This document shows, piece after piece, positions 9,258-18,124 of a stretch of 64,000 nt of DNA (position 1 is its first letter; every line of letters begins with the position of its first letter). A model generated the notes under the pieces. The model saw only the letters and a list, made by a program, of their open reading frames with translations. It was not told the origin of the DNA and did no database searches. The position numbers were made by a program, and so were the translations under genes. The DNA is from Bacteroidota bacterium (GTDB lineage Bacteria; Bacteroidota; Bacteroidia; Cytophagales; Cytophagaceae): NCBI GenBank assembly GCA_023391415.1, contig JAEWAY010000033.1:1-64000 (forward strand), given 5' to 3'.

Positions 9258-9411
9258 AGTCGCTTCTTTTTCAGATAACAATTATTTTTACGTATTTCGG
9301 CCCATTGTAAATTGAGACCATAGGTTTCTCCATTAATACGCGTTATCCACGAGAATACATATTAAAATATATAAATTCAATAATTTACAATATCAAATAA
9401 CAATATTAAAA

Positions 9412-10299
9412 TTGAATCCGGTAAAAACGCTGATTATAATCAATCCTACATCGGGAACTCACTCCAAGAAGGATCTTCCCGACCTTCTGGAGCAGCGTCT
9501 GGATCGCGCCCGATACGCGTTCTCAATTAAACATACCCGGGAACCGGGGCACGCGACGCGCATGGCCGCCTCAGCGGTAAAAGACGGTTATCAGAATATC
9601 ATCGTAGCGGGCGGGGACGGCACTATCAACGAAGTAGCCAGCGCCATCGTACATACGGAAACCGTTCTGGGTATTATTCCCGCCGGCTCAGGAAATGGTC
9701 TCGCCAGACATCTCGGAATCCCAATAAATCCCATAAAGGCGATAAACACTTTAAACAAAGCGTCAATCACTTGTATAGACAGCGCTTCGATTAACGAAAA
9801 GCCTTTTTTTTGTACTGCCGGAGTCGGTTTCGACGCTCATATCGGACACAAATTTAGCAAAGCCGAGAGTCGGGGGCTTAAAACGTATGTCAAAATATCC
9901 TTAAAGGAGTTTTACCAATACCAGTCACAAAGCTATACGCTATGTACCACGTCCGGGGAGTTCCGCCGTAAAGCTTTTCTGATCACTTTCGCCAATACAA
10001 ATCAATACGGCAACAACGCTTTTATAGCTCCCAAGGCCAATATCCAGGATGGTTTGCTAGACCTTTGCGTTCTCAAACCTTTTCCGGCGATCATGGCTCC
10101 CCTGATCGGCCTGCGCCTATTCACCTCCCGCGTTCACCATTCCCAATATATGGAAACCAGTCAGCTAAAAGAAGCGATCATCGAACGTCGCGACGCAGGT
10201 CCTGTCCATCTGGATGGCGAACCGTTTACCATGCCGGCGCGGCTTATCGTGAAGTGCGTACCCCGGTCATTGAACGTACTCGCGCCTTTCCAGCGTTGA
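9412..10299 (+). CDS. Diacylglycerol/lipid kinase family protein (YegS/DgkB-like)
   Basis: The 295-residue product begins MNPVKTLIIINPTSGTHSKK from a TTG codon; the INP-SG motif close to the start supports this choice. The nucleotide-binding motif VAGGDGTINEVASAIV is near residues 64-79 and IPAGSGNGLARHLGIP follows near residues 95-110. The C-terminal beta domain ends with HLDGEPFTMPARLIVKCVPRSLNVLAP, where the DGE motif is typical. It phosphorylates lipid hydroxyl groups, most likely diacylglycerol or a related lipid, in the cytoplasm. The exact substrate cannot be read from sequence. Confidence 0.9.
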   Translation: MNPVKTLIIINPTSGTHSKKDLPDLLEQRLDRARYAFSIKHTREPGHATRMAASAVKDGYQNIIVAGGDGTINEVASAIVHTETVLGIIPAGSGNGLARHLGIPINPIKAINTLNKASITCIDSASINEKPFFCTAGVGFDAHIGHKFSKAESRGLKTYVKISLKEFYQYQSQSYTLCTTSGEFRRKAFLITFANTNQYGNNAFIAPKANIQDGLLDLCVLKPFPAIMAPLIGLRLFTSRVHHSQYMETSQLKEAIIERRDAGPVHLDGEPFTMPARLIVKCVPRSLNVLAPFQR

Positions 10300-10383
10300 A
10301 CTTATCCAAGAAGAACACTGTTACGGAACCGGTATATTTTACCCTTTCTGAATAATTGATTAATTTCGCGTGTACTGATTCTT

Positions 10384-11031
10384 ATGAAAAACAATCCTGT
10401 CATCATTTTTGGCGCCAACGGTCTGGGCCGGGTCGCTCTCGACATTTTCAACTCCAATAAAGTTGTCACCTATTGTTTTCTTGACGAAAACGACGCTCTG
10501 CATGGAACAGAACTGAATGATATAGCGATATTGGGACGCCCGGACGATGAAGGCTTTTTAAAATATATCGGAAAAAAATGTGAGGCTTTTGTGGCCTCCG
10601 ACGATACGAAGTATAAAGAAAGTATTGTCGAGATGCTCAAGGAAAAGCGTAAAGTAATGCCCGTAAACGCGATTCACGCCCAGGCGATCGTTTCCGAACT
10701 CGCGTTTCTGGGATATGGCAACATGATCAACGCCGGAGCGGTAATCAACGCCAACGCCCGGATTCCCAACCATTGCATTGTCAGTTCCAATGTTACCATC
10801 GACTTTGACGCCGAATTAGGCGATTATGTACAGATCGGGGCCGGATCCATATTAAATTCCGGAGTAAAAGTCGGAGAAAAAGCTTTTATAGGTAGTGGCG
10901 TTACAATAGTCAGTGGAGTCAGTATAGGAAGAAAAGCGCGGATTGGAGCCGGGTCGGTCGTCATCAGCGATGTCAAGGATGGTGAAACTGTATTTGGCAA
11001 TCCGGCCAAGGTCATTGAAAAGGTTAATTAA
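10384..11031 (+). CDS. NeuD/PglD-type sugar O/N-acyltransferase
   Basis: The 215-residue product has an N-terminal Rossmann-like part (PVIIFGANGLGRVALDIF, residues 4-21) and a C-terminal left-handed beta-helix of hexapeptide repeats (from about residue 115: GYGNMINAGAVINANARIPNHC ... VQIGAGSILNSGVKVGEKAFIGSGVTIV). This layout is that of NeuD/PglD acetyltransferases, which transfer acetyl groups to sugar nucleotides. No sugar-nucleotide genes lie directly beside it, so the substrate is open. Confidence 0.85.
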   Translation: MKNNPVIIFGANGLGRVALDIFNSNKVVTYCFLDENDALHGTELNDIAILGRPDDEGFLKYIGKKCEAFVASDDTKYKESIVEMLKEKRKVMPVNAIHAQAIVSELAFLGYGNMINAGAVINANARIPNHCIVSSNVTIDFDAELGDYVQIGAGSILNSGVKVGEKAFIGSGVTIVSGVSIGRKARIGAGSVVISDVKDGETVFGNPAKVIEKVN

Positions 11032-11051
11032 TCTCTCGTTTATATACATCC

Positions 11052-11999
11052 ATGAAATACAACGTACTTCTATACTATTGCTATACGACAATAGAAAATC
11101 CGGAACAGTTTCGGGAAGATCATCATCTTTTTTGTATTGAACTTGGACTTAAAGGAAGAATAATTATAGCCGGGGAGGGTCTCAACGGAACGGTTTCGGG
11201 AACGGAAGAGTCATGTCTAAAATACATGGATACGATAAAAAGCGACCCCCGGTTTTCATCCATCGACTTCAAAATCGACGTGGTCGAGGATCACGCTTTT
11301 CAAAAACTACACGTACGGGTAAAGCCGGAAATCGTACATTCCGGATTGCGCCACATCGATCCAAACAACAGAACAGGAATCCACCTGTCTCCGGCCGATT
11401 TTAAATCGATGAAAGACAATGACGACGTCATCGTCGTAGATTGCCGCTCCGATTATGAATATAGTATCGGAAGATTTAAAAACGCGCTTACCCTGGATAT
11501 TGAAAATTTCAGAGATTTTCCCGCCAAAGTAGAAGAATTGAAAAAATTTAAGGATAAAAAAATCCTGACATACTGCACCGGAGGAATCAAATGCGAAAAG
11601 GCCAGCGCCTATCTGCTGGAAAACGGCTTTGACAATGTCTATCAACTCCATGGCGGCATCATCAAATACGGCCATGAGGAAAACGGTGAAGACTTTGAAG
11701 GAAAATGCTATGTCTTCGACAACAGAGTAGCTGTGGACATCAACAAAGTCAATCCCAAGGTCATCAGCAAATGTTACGTATGCGATACCGAATGCGACCG
11801 CGTAGTTAACTGCGCCAACCCGGTATGCAACCGCCATGAACCGATCTGTGAAAAATGTGGCTGGGAACTGGATGGCGCGTGCTCCTCCGAATGCAAATCG
11901 CATCCACAAAAGAGAGCTTATGACGGGACCGGATACTATGCCAAGCAAATGAATGGATACAATCCTCTAAAAGGCTGGAAACGATTAAATACTCAATAA
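11052..11999 (+). CDS. trhO: tRNA uridine(34) hydroxylase (rhodanese-family TrhO)
   Basis: TrhO makes 5-hydroxyuridine at tRNA position 34 using oxygen. The 315-residue product has the N-terminal acylphosphatase-like domain (residues 1-105, with AGEGLNGTVSG), a rhodanese domain (about 112-215) with the catalytic loop TYCTGGIKCEKAS holding C175 and C181, and a C-terminal Cys-rich segment of about 45 residues (CYVCDTECDRVVNCANPVCN and onwards) that probably binds metal. Length and order match the YceA/TrhO family. It starts 20 bases after the acyltransferase gene, and a terminator hairpin lies just past its stop. Confidence 0.93.
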   Translation: MKYNVLLYYCYTTIENPEQFREDHHLFCIELGLKGRIIIAGEGLNGTVSGTEESCLKYMDTIKSDPRFSSIDFKIDVVEDHAFQKLHVRVKPEIVHSGLRHIDPNNRTGIHLSPADFKSMKDNDDVIVVDCRSDYEYSIGRFKNALTLDIENFRDFPAKVEELKKFKDKKILTYCTGGIKCEKASAYLLENGFDNVYQLHGGIIKYGHEENGEDFEGKCYVFDNRVAVDINKVNPKVISKCYVCDTECDRVVNCANPVCNRHEPICEKCGWELDGACSSECKSHPQKRAYDGTGYYAKQMNGYNPLKGWKRLNTQ

Positions 12000-12007
12000 G
12001 AGAATAG

Positions 12008-12040
12008 CCGGTAGCGTTCCACATACTACCGGTTATTTTT
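12008..12040 (+). terminator. Rho-independent terminator after trhO
   Basis: The 7-bp stem CCGGTAG/CTACCGG (12008-12014 and 12026-12032) has an 11-base loop and is followed by TTATTTTT. It lies 9 bases after the trhO stop and ends the upstream operon before hpt. Confidence 0.75.
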
Positions 12041-12068
12041 GCTCAACTCCATTACCCTCAGCCTCTCC

Positions 12069-12596
12069 ATGCGATTGCTCGATCAAAAGCTCACACTCTT
12101 TATTCCTGAAGAAGAAATAACAGCCAGAGTAAAGGAACTCGCGCGGCGGATATCCAACGACTTTGCCGGCAAAGATCCCGTTTTTATCATACTCCTCAAT
12201 GGCGCCTTTTTGTTCGCCGCCGATCTCGTCAGGGCGATAAGCGTCCCTTGTCAACTGAGCTTTATAAAAATCTCTTCCTATTCCGGCACTCAAAGCGCGG
12301 GCAAAGTCAAAGAACTGATCGGCCTGAGCGAAACTCTGACGGATCGGCATGTCGTCCTTCTTGACGATATCATCGATACCGGACTTACCATGAGCGGACT
12401 CCTTGAACAAGTCAAAGAGCGGCGACCCGCCTCCATAAGCACCGCTAGTCTGCTTCTAAAACCAGCGATGTTCAACAACGCTTTCAAGCCGGATTATATA
12501 GGCTTTTCCATTCCCAATACATTTGTAGTAGGTTACGGACTGGATTACAACGGTTACGGCAGAAACCTCAAAGATATCTGGCAAATAACCGAATAG
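12069..12596 (+). CDS. hpt: Hypoxanthine phosphoribosyltransferase
   Basis: Purine salvage enzyme converting hypoxanthine or guanine plus PRPP to the nucleotide. I take the ATG at 12069 (MRLLDQKLTLFIPEEEI). The open frame extends to a TTG at 12039, but that lies at the end of the preceding terminator. The product is 175 residues. The PRPP loop HVVLLDDIIDTGLTM is near residues 97-111, and the C-terminal FVVGYGLDYNGYGRNLKDIW contains the typical Hpt purine-site block. From memory, hpt, adk and obgE are often neighbours in Bacteroidota; here two envelope genes lie between hpt and adk. Confidence 0.94.
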   Translation: MRLLDQKLTLFIPEEEITARVKELARRISNDFAGKDPVFIILLNGAFLFAADLVRAISVPCQLSFIKISSYSGTQSAGKVKELIGLSETLTDRHVVLLDDIIDTGLTMSGLLEQVKERRPASISTASLLLKPAMFNNAFKPDYIGFSIPNTFVVGYGLDYNGYGRNLKDIWQITE

Positions 12597-12783
12597 TCGG
12601 AATTTTTCTACGATGTTCTACGTATTTTGCCTTTCAAAGAAACTTCTTATCTTGCCACTGATTTCGCCAAGCGATTCAATAGCGTCGATTATCGTATTAC
12701 CAATACATTTCCATTCCGCGCTATTGCTTTATTTTCGCAGGCGCTTTACTTTCGGAACAATTAATAACAAACAAAAAAAACCA

Positions 12784-13479
12784 ATGAAAAAACTTCTATT
12801 TACCGCTTCTCTTTTCGCCGCTTCCTTTGGCTTGTTCGCTCAGGAAGCAGTTTCTTACAAACCAGCCGCCGGAGAAAAAACTCTTGAACTTCAATTCGCT
12901 CCTCTTGGCGGCGCGCCTTTCAGCATGGGTGGCATCCGTTTCCGTCAATTCACATCAGAGACTACGGCATTAAGAGCGACTGTATATCTTGGATATAACA
13001 GAGAAACTACCATCGATCATGATCCTAAAGACGGTACAGGAGACTCAAAATTCGATAAAAGAAAAGATCATCAGTCTTCATTTGAAATTGGCATAAGACC
13101 TGGTTTCGAAAAACATCTTGCCGGTACGAGCCGTTTGTCTCCATATTATGGCGCTGAACTGGACTTGGCTGTCAGAAGAACATCTGAAGTAGATAAAGAA
13201 CAACTTACTGAGGACGACAAAGTAACCAAAACCAAGATAAAAAACGCGGATGGACAAATTCGTTTCGGTTTGAACGCTATCTTCGGAGCGGATTACTACA
13301 TCGCTGAAAAAGTATTCCTAGGCGCTGAAATGGGCTTTGGCCTGGCATATACCAAACAATCAAAAACGGTTGGTGTCGCAGACAATGGTGATAAGTTTCC
13401 AACCAACACAGGAAAGACAAGCAATTTTGTTTTAGGTCCCAATGTACTGGCTCAGTTCAGACTTGGAATCGTGTTTTAA
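12784..13479 (+). CDS. Putative outer-membrane beta-barrel protein
   Basis: The frame is open from 12613, but the natural start is the ATG at 12784, giving the signal peptide MKKLLFTASLFAASFGLFAQ. The 231-residue product is rich in amphipathic strands (TTALRATVYLGYNRE, SSFEIGIRPGFEKHL, FLGAEMGFGLAY, VLAQFRLGIVF), with a charged loop (DHDPKDGTGDSKFDKRKDHQ). It resembles small outer-membrane beta-barrel proteins of Bacteroidota. The function cannot be said. It is followed 23 bases later by a lipoprotein gene, probably in one operon. Confidence 0.8.
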   Translation: MKKLLFTASLFAASFGLFAQEAVSYKPAAGEKTLELQFAPLGGAPFSMGGIRFRQFTSETTALRATVYLGYNRETTIDHDPKDGTGDSKFDKRKDHQSSFEIGIRPGFEKHLAGTSRLSPYYGAELDLAVRRTSEVDKEQLTEDDKVTKTKIKNADGQIRFGLNAIFGADYYIAEKVFLGAEMGFGLAYTKQSKTVGVADNGDKFPTNTGKTSNFVLGPNVLAQFRLGIVF

Positions 13480-13502
13480 TTGAATAACAAATTCATAACA
13501 TT

Positions 13503-14396
13503 ATGAAAACACCCAAATCCACATCAAGATTGGGGCGACTATTACTCCCCTTGGGAGTAATAGTTGTTTTTGGACTATCCATATTTTCATGCTCCAAAAA
13601 CGACAAAGAAGTCGCTCCCGCTAGCAAACAGTTAACAGAAGAAGAACAGCGAGAAGCTGTAAAGGAGCTTCTTCGTCGCATGCCTTCTTTCCAGTTGCAA
13701 ACCCAGGACGGAAAAACCTATCGGTTCGAAAAAACGGAAAATGGTGGTTTTTCATTTTCCAACCCACCTTCACAAACAGGTTACAACTATGTAGAGTCAA
13801 CCGGGACATACACTTTTGTTGAAAATCCTAGTGGTGGAACATTCGTATTAGCGGCTTCCGGATTTGGAGAAAACTCTTCCAGTGGCGGAGTAATCGCGGC
13901 AGGCAACAACTCCTACAACATGGACTATACGTTTTGTCTGGCCGCGGATGATCAAGCGCTTGGATTCAACCTCTTCGGCGACGATTTTCCTGACGGAGTT
14001 TCCATGGTCATCGGTATTTCCGGTAACCTGAAAAAGATCTTGGACAACGAATCCGAAGAGTTTGGCGAAAAAGATTTCGAAGATCTATTCAACGCCTTCG
14101 GGATTTACACGGTATATGCTAAAAAAGCGTCTGGTTCCTACCCTATCGTCAATTGGCTGGAAGATATGGACCAGGAGGAATCTCAGCTTAAAAACAAAGG
14201 ATTTGCCGCGTTGATAGACTTTAAAAACGGGAAAATGTTCTTTTCCAAAGAAGGCAAGCTTTCCGTATCAGGCGGCAGCATAAGCTTTTCGGGAAAATAT
14301 CTTGAAATATCCGGATCGCTTTTTGAAAACGACGATGATATCGAAAATCTGAAATTCAAAGAAGTGGTCGGCTCCGGAGCAATGGGTTGTAACTAA
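13503..14396 (+). CDS. Putative lipoprotein, uncharacterised
   Basis: The 297-residue product has a positively charged N-terminus, a hydrophobic stretch and a lipobox-like GLSIFSC with the Cys about residue 30, followed by a Ser/Lys/Asp linker. The mature part has an acidic region and beta-rich Gly/Ser segments (GSISFSGKYLEISGSLF). No known domain was recognised. It ends near a strong terminator (14427-14460) and sits with the barrel gene as a two-gene envelope unit between hpt and adk. Confidence 0.75.
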   Translation: MKTPKSTSRLGRLLLPLGVIVVFGLSIFSCSKNDKEVAPASKQLTEEEQREAVKELLRRMPSFQLQTQDGKTYRFEKTENGGFSFSNPPSQTGYNYVESTGTYTFVENPSGGTFVLAASGFGENSSSGGVIAAGNNSYNMDYTFCLAADDQALGFNLFGDDFPDGVSMVIGISGNLKKILDNESEEFGEKDFEDLFNAFGIYTVYAKKASGSYPIVNWLEDMDQEESQLKNKGFAALIDFKNGKMFFSKEGKLSVSGGSISFSGKYLEISGSLFENDDDIENLKFKEVVGSGAMGCN

Positions 14397-14426
14397 TTTA
14401 TACCTCCCATACCCCTAGAGCTAATC

Positions 14427-14460
14427 ACAAAAACACCTGGAAACTACCGGGTGTTTTTGT
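14427..14460. terminator. Strong hairpin terminator after the barrel/lipoprotein pair
   Basis: A 14-bp stem, ACAAAAACACCTGG paired with CCGGGTGTTTTTGT (14427-14440 and 14447-14460), has one G-U pair and a 6-base loop. The A-rich left arm and T-rich right arm let it act in both directions, though only the plus-strand gene ends here. Confidence 0.85.
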
Positions 14461-14579
14461 TTATGCGCGCTTCAGATTCAACATTAATCGCGGCGTGTTT
14501 CGAAAACTTTTTCTCGAACAAATTCTTTGATATCTACAGATAAACCGATTACTATATATCCCTATATGGGGAAATGTCC

Positions 14580-14587
14580 TATATTTG
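14580..14587 (+). promoter_or_regulatory. Candidate -7 promoter element of adk-obgE
   Basis: TATATTTG exactly matches the Bacteroidota -7 consensus TAnnTTTG and lies 43 bases before the adk start. No clear TTG -33 element was seen at the usual distance, so this is a partial match. Confidence 0.45.
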
Positions 14588-14630
14588 TTGTTTATAGACA
14601 ATCATAAAACCAGATAAAACGAACATAGTC

Positions 14631-15203
14631 ATGCTTAATCTAGTACTTTTTGGCCCTCCGGGTGCTGGCAAGGGAACTCAAAGCCAAAAGCTTATAGAAA
14701 GATACAAACTGATCCACCTGTCTACAGGAGATCTGTTGAGAGCTGAAATCGCCGCCGGGACCAAGCTCGGACTAGACGCCAAGAGATACATGGATTGCGG
14801 TACACTTGTACCGGATGAAGTAGTCATCGGCATGATTGAAAATAAGATAAAATCAAATGCCGGCGCCAAGGGTTTTATCTTCGACGGATTTCCAAGAACA
14901 GTACCTCAAGCGACATCGCTGGACAAGCTGTGCTATGACAATAAGATATCTATCTCCGCGATGATCTCCCTCAAAGTAGATACCGCGGAGCTTACCAAAA
15001 GAATCGTGGAACGAGGAAAAACCAGTGGCAGAACAGATGATCAGGATCCTGACCTGGTAGGCGAGCGTATCGCTGAATACAACAATAAAACCGCTCCCGT
15101 ATCGGATTATTACGCCAAGAAAAGCAAAGCCCATTATGTAGACGGCATGCAATCGATCGAGGTGGTGTCCAACGAAATATTTAAGATTGTCGATTCTTTA
15201 TAA
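14631..15203 (+). CDS. adk: Adenylate kinase
   Basis: Interconverts ATP plus AMP and two ADP. The 190-residue product has the P-loop GPPGAGKGT at residues 8-16, the AMP-site block LIHLSTGDLLRAEIAAGTKLG, FDGFPRTVPQA and the LID-region RGKTSGRTDDQDPDLVGERIAEY. It is the short-LID form usual in this phylum. The obgE gene follows 9 bases downstream, so they are likely cotranscribed. Confidence 0.97.
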   Translation: MLNLVLFGPPGAGKGTQSQKLIERYKLIHLSTGDLLRAEIAAGTKLGLDAKRYMDCGTLVPDEVVIGMIENKIKSNAGAKGFIFDGFPRTVPQATSLDKLCYDNKISISAMISLKVDTAELTKRIVERGKTSGRTDDQDPDLVGERIAEYNNKTAPVSDYYAKKSKAHYVDGMQSIEVVSNEIFKIVDSL

Positions 15204-15212
15204 TCTAACTCC

Positions 15213-16211
15213 TTGGCTTCAGAAAATTTTATCGACTATGTCAAAATCAATGGTCGCTCCGGAGCCGGAGGGGCCGGTTCCATCCACTTTCGAAGAGAAA
15301 AACACGTAGCCAAGGGAGGACCAGATGGCGGCAACGGGGGGCAAGGTGGCAATATTGTTCTTAAAGGCAATAAGCAGTTATGGACACTGTTGCACCTGAA
15401 ATACCAGAAACACGTAATCGCGTCGCCGGGAGGAAACGGCGAAGGTGGCTGCCGGACAGGAGCCGATGGCAAAGACGTTATTCTGGAAGTCCCCATAGGA
15501 ACCATCGCCAAAGACTCGGAAAGCGGGGAAGTACTGCTTGAGATTACAGAAGACGGTCAGACCGCCGTACTATTAGCCGGGGGACGTGGCGGACTCGGAA
15601 ATATCAATTTCAAAACCGCTACCAATCAGGCCCCGAGAGTCGCTCAACCTGGAGAGCCGGGTCAGGATCGATGGTTTATACTGGAGTTGAAAATTCTGGC
15701 GGATGTAGGCCTTGTCGGATTTCCCAACGCGGGCAAATCAACCCTGCTATCCAAAGTTTCCGCCGCCAAACCGGAAATCGCCGATTATCCTTTTACCACC
15801 CTCACTCCCAATCTGGGTGTCGTCCGTTATCGTGAAGACCGCTCATTCGTTATGGCCGACATACCCGGTATCATTGAAGGCGCGGCGGAAGGACGAGGAC
15901 TTGGAATCCGCTTTCTAAGACATATTGAACGAAATCCGGTTCTGCTCTTCATGATTCCTTCCGATTCCAAAGACATTCATAAAGAATACCATATACTCCT
16001 CAATGAACTAAAAAAGTACAATCCGGAGTTACTGGATAAAAAACGTCTGCTGGCTATCACCAAGTCCGATATGCTGGACAATGAGCTAAAAGAAGAAACG
16101 CGGAATGAACTAAAGAAAAAAGTCTCTATTCCATGGATCTTTATTTCCTCCTATACTCAGAAAGGCATTGATGAACTAAAGGACCTGATCTGGCATACTC
16201 TCAACGACTGA
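15213..16211 (+). CDS. obgE: GTPase Obg
   Basis: Ribosome-associated GTPase involved in 50S assembly and stress control. The 332-residue product starts at a TTG codon (MASENFIDYVKINGRSGAGGAG); this start gives the standard Obg N-terminus. The Gly-rich Obg fold covers residues 1-158 (KGGPDGGNGGQGGNIVL), followed by the G domain with G1 GFPNAGKST (169-177), switch I DYPFTTLTPNLG, G3 DIPGIIEGAAEGRGLG, G4 TKSD and G5 SS. It lacks the variable C-terminal OCT extension, which is normal in many Bacteroidota. Confidence 0.97.
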   Translation: MASENFIDYVKINGRSGAGGAGSIHFRREKHVAKGGPDGGNGGQGGNIVLKGNKQLWTLLHLKYQKHVIASPGGNGEGGCRTGADGKDVILEVPIGTIAKDSESGEVLLEITEDGQTAVLLAGGRGGLGNINFKTATNQAPRVAQPGEPGQDRWFILELKILADVGLVGFPNAGKSTLLSKVSAAKPEIADYPFTTLTPNLGVVRYREDRSFVMADIPGIIEGAAEGRGLGIRFLRHIERNPVLLFMIPSDSKDIHKEYHILLNELKKYNPELLDKKRLLAITKSDMLDNELKEETRNELKKKVSIPWIFISSYTQKGIDELKDLIWHTLND

Positions 16212-16300
16212 TGTCCGTCATATTGACAGCAAACAGGCAGATGGCAAAGTAATTGTCCCGTACCCGTAAAGACGTTAAAAAACTAAACTCATATAAAGCG

Positions 16301-16882
16301 ATGGCTAAGGAAGAAGAAAAAAAGTCGACTATTGAAAATGGTGAAAACCATGAAGCTACCGTAGAAAATGAAAGAACGGAGGGAGTTTTCGCTCAGGAAG
16401 ACAATGAAAACGCGAGAGAAAGTGATGATGACGAACTGACAAAAGCGAAAAAGGAGGCTGATGAACTCCGCGACAAATACCTCAGACTATACTCCGAGTT
16501 TGAAAACTTCAGGCGCAGAACCAGCAAAGAAAAGACTGACCTGATCAAATCCGCCAATGAAGATGTCCTCGTGGCTCTACTGCCGGTCATCGATGATTTT
16601 GAAAGAGCGCGTAAGTCAATGAATGAGTCCGACAGCCTTGATGGAATAAGAGAAGGTATCGAGTTAATATTCAACAAACTATACAAAACCCTCGAAAGCA
16701 AGGGTCTGAAAGCGATGGAATCGCCGGTAGGCAAAGAATTTGACAGTGAAATTCAGGAAGCGATCACACAGGCGCCGGCGCCGTCCGAAGATCTGAAAGG
16801 AAAAGTCATTGATGAAATTGAAAAAGGCTATCGCCTCAATGACAAAGTGATTCGTTTCGCCAAAGTTATAATAGGATCATAA
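16301..16882 (+). CDS. grpE: Nucleotide exchange factor GrpE
   Basis: Releases ADP from DnaK. I take the ATG at 16301 (MAKEEEKKS), giving 193 residues; an in-frame TTG at 16253 would add 16 basic residues with no family support. A charged, disordered N-terminus of about 55 residues leads into the long coiled-coil helix (LTKAKKEADELRDKYLRLYSEFENFRRRTSKEK). The C-terminal beta domain ends EKGYRLNDKVIRFAKVIIGS, the GrpE signature. dnaJ follows 4 bases later. Confidence 0.95.
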   Translation: MAKEEEKKSTIENGENHEATVENERTEGVFAQEDNENARESDDDELTKAKKEADELRDKYLRLYSEFENFRRRTSKEKTDLIKSANEDVLVALLPVIDDFERARKSMNESDSLDGIREGIELIFNKLYKTLESKGLKAMESPVGKEFDSEIQEAITQAPAPSEDLKGKVIDEIEKGYRLNDKVIRFAKVIIGS

Positions 16883-16886
16883 TAGA

Positions 16887-18020
16887 ATGGCCAAAAGAGA
16901 CTACTACGAAATATTAGGTGTAAGTAAATCAGCGACTCCGGAAGAAATCAAAAAAGCGTACCGGAAGGTCGCCATCAAATACCATCCCGACAAAAATCCG
17001 GACGATCCTTCCGCGGAAGAGAAATTTAAGGAAGCCGCCGAAGCCTACGAAGTATTGAGCAATCCGGAAAAGAGACAACGCTACGACCACTATGGCCATC
17101 AAGGTGTTGGAGGAGGAGGATTTTCCGGCGGCGGTATGAATATGGAAGACATATTCAGCCAATTTGGAGATATCTTTAGTGGTACTGGTTTCGAAGGTTT
17201 TTTTGGCGGTGGTCGCGGACGATCCGGAGTCAAAAGAGGATCGAATCTCCGGATTAAGCTAAAACTTACACTTCAGGAAATCGCCCAGGGAGCCGAAAAG
17301 AAAATCAAGGTAAAAAGACATACGGCCTGCGATGATTGCGGTGGAAATGGAGCGAAAAATGGGACTGAAGTAAAAAAATGTTCCGTCTGTAATGGTAGTG
17401 GCCAGGTAAAAAAAGTCGTAAACACCATGTTCGGCCAGATGGTATCCGCGTCGGCGTGCCATCATTGCCAGGGAGAAGGCTCTGTAATAAGTACTCCTTG
17501 TCCGACCTGTCATGGCGATGGCAGGCAACTAAAAGAAGAAACCATCAATATTAAAGTCCCCGCCGGAGTAATGGAAGGCATGCAACTTTCCATGAATGGC
17601 AAGGGGAATATTCCACAACGAGGCGGAGTACCGGGCGATCTTCTGATTGTGATCGAGGAAATCGAAGACGCCCAACTCAAAAGAGACGGTCTCAATGTCG
17701 TATACGACCTATATATCAGCTTCATAGACGCTACTATTGGAGCGGATGTGGAAGTTCCGACCATCGACGGGAAAGTTAAAATTAAAATTGAACCCGGTAC
17801 ACAGGGTGGTAAAATTCTTCGCCTGAAAGGTAAAGGAATCAAAGACATTAACAGCTACAGCACCGGCGACGAACTGATTCATGTCAATGTGTGGACTCCC
17901 AAGCAACTTTCGAAAGAAGAAAAAAACATACTCATGCAATTGAAGGAATCCGACAACTTCAGGCCTGATCCTGGAAAATCGGAGAAGGGATTCTTTGACA
18001 AAATGAAAGAATTCTTCTAG
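16887..18020 (+). CDS. dnaJ: Chaperone protein DnaJ
   Basis: DnaK co-chaperone. The 377-residue product shows the J domain with the HPD motif (YHPDKNPDD, about residues 32-40), a Gly/Phe-rich linker (about 73-115), four CxxCxGxG-type zinc-binding repeats (CDDCGGNG, CSVCNGSG, CHHCQGEG, CPTCHGDG, about 150-212) and two C-terminal substrate-binding domains. It forms an operon with grpE and is followed by a good terminator. Confidence 0.97.
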   Translation: MAKRDYYEILGVSKSATPEEIKKAYRKVAIKYHPDKNPDDPSAEEKFKEAAEAYEVLSNPEKRQRYDHYGHQGVGGGGFSGGGMNMEDIFSQFGDIFSGTGFEGFFGGGRGRSGVKRGSNLRIKLKLTLQEIAQGAEKKIKVKRHTACDDCGGNGAKNGTEVKKCSVCNGSGQVKKVVNTMFGQMVSASACHHCQGEGSVISTPCPTCHGDGRQLKEETINIKVPAGVMEGMQLSMNGKGNIPQRGGVPGDLLIVIEEIEDAQLKRDGLNVVYDLYISFIDATIGADVEVPTIDGKVKIKIEPGTQGGKILRLKGKGIKDINSYSTGDELIHVNVWTPKQLSKEEKNILMQLKESDNFRPDPGKSEKGFFDKMKEFF

Positions 18021-18060
18021 AACACGCGTGAAATAAGAATTCCTCATTTGTTTAATCTTA

Positions 18061-18098
18061 TAATGCATCGGGATATTCCGATGCATTATTTCTTTTTA
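18061..18098 (+). terminator. Rho-independent terminator after dnaJ
   Basis: An 11-bp perfect stem, TAATGCATCGG/CCGATGCATTA (18061-18071 and 18078-18088), has a 6-base loop and is followed by a T-rich run. It lies 40 bases after the dnaJ stop. Confidence 0.85.
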
Positions 18099-18124
18099 AT
18101 CACTCTTCCTTATATTCTACCAAT

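Noticed and set aside
11307..11948. A 213-codon open frame on the minus strand
   Set aside because: It is opposite trhO, including the rhodanese active site, and shows no family features.
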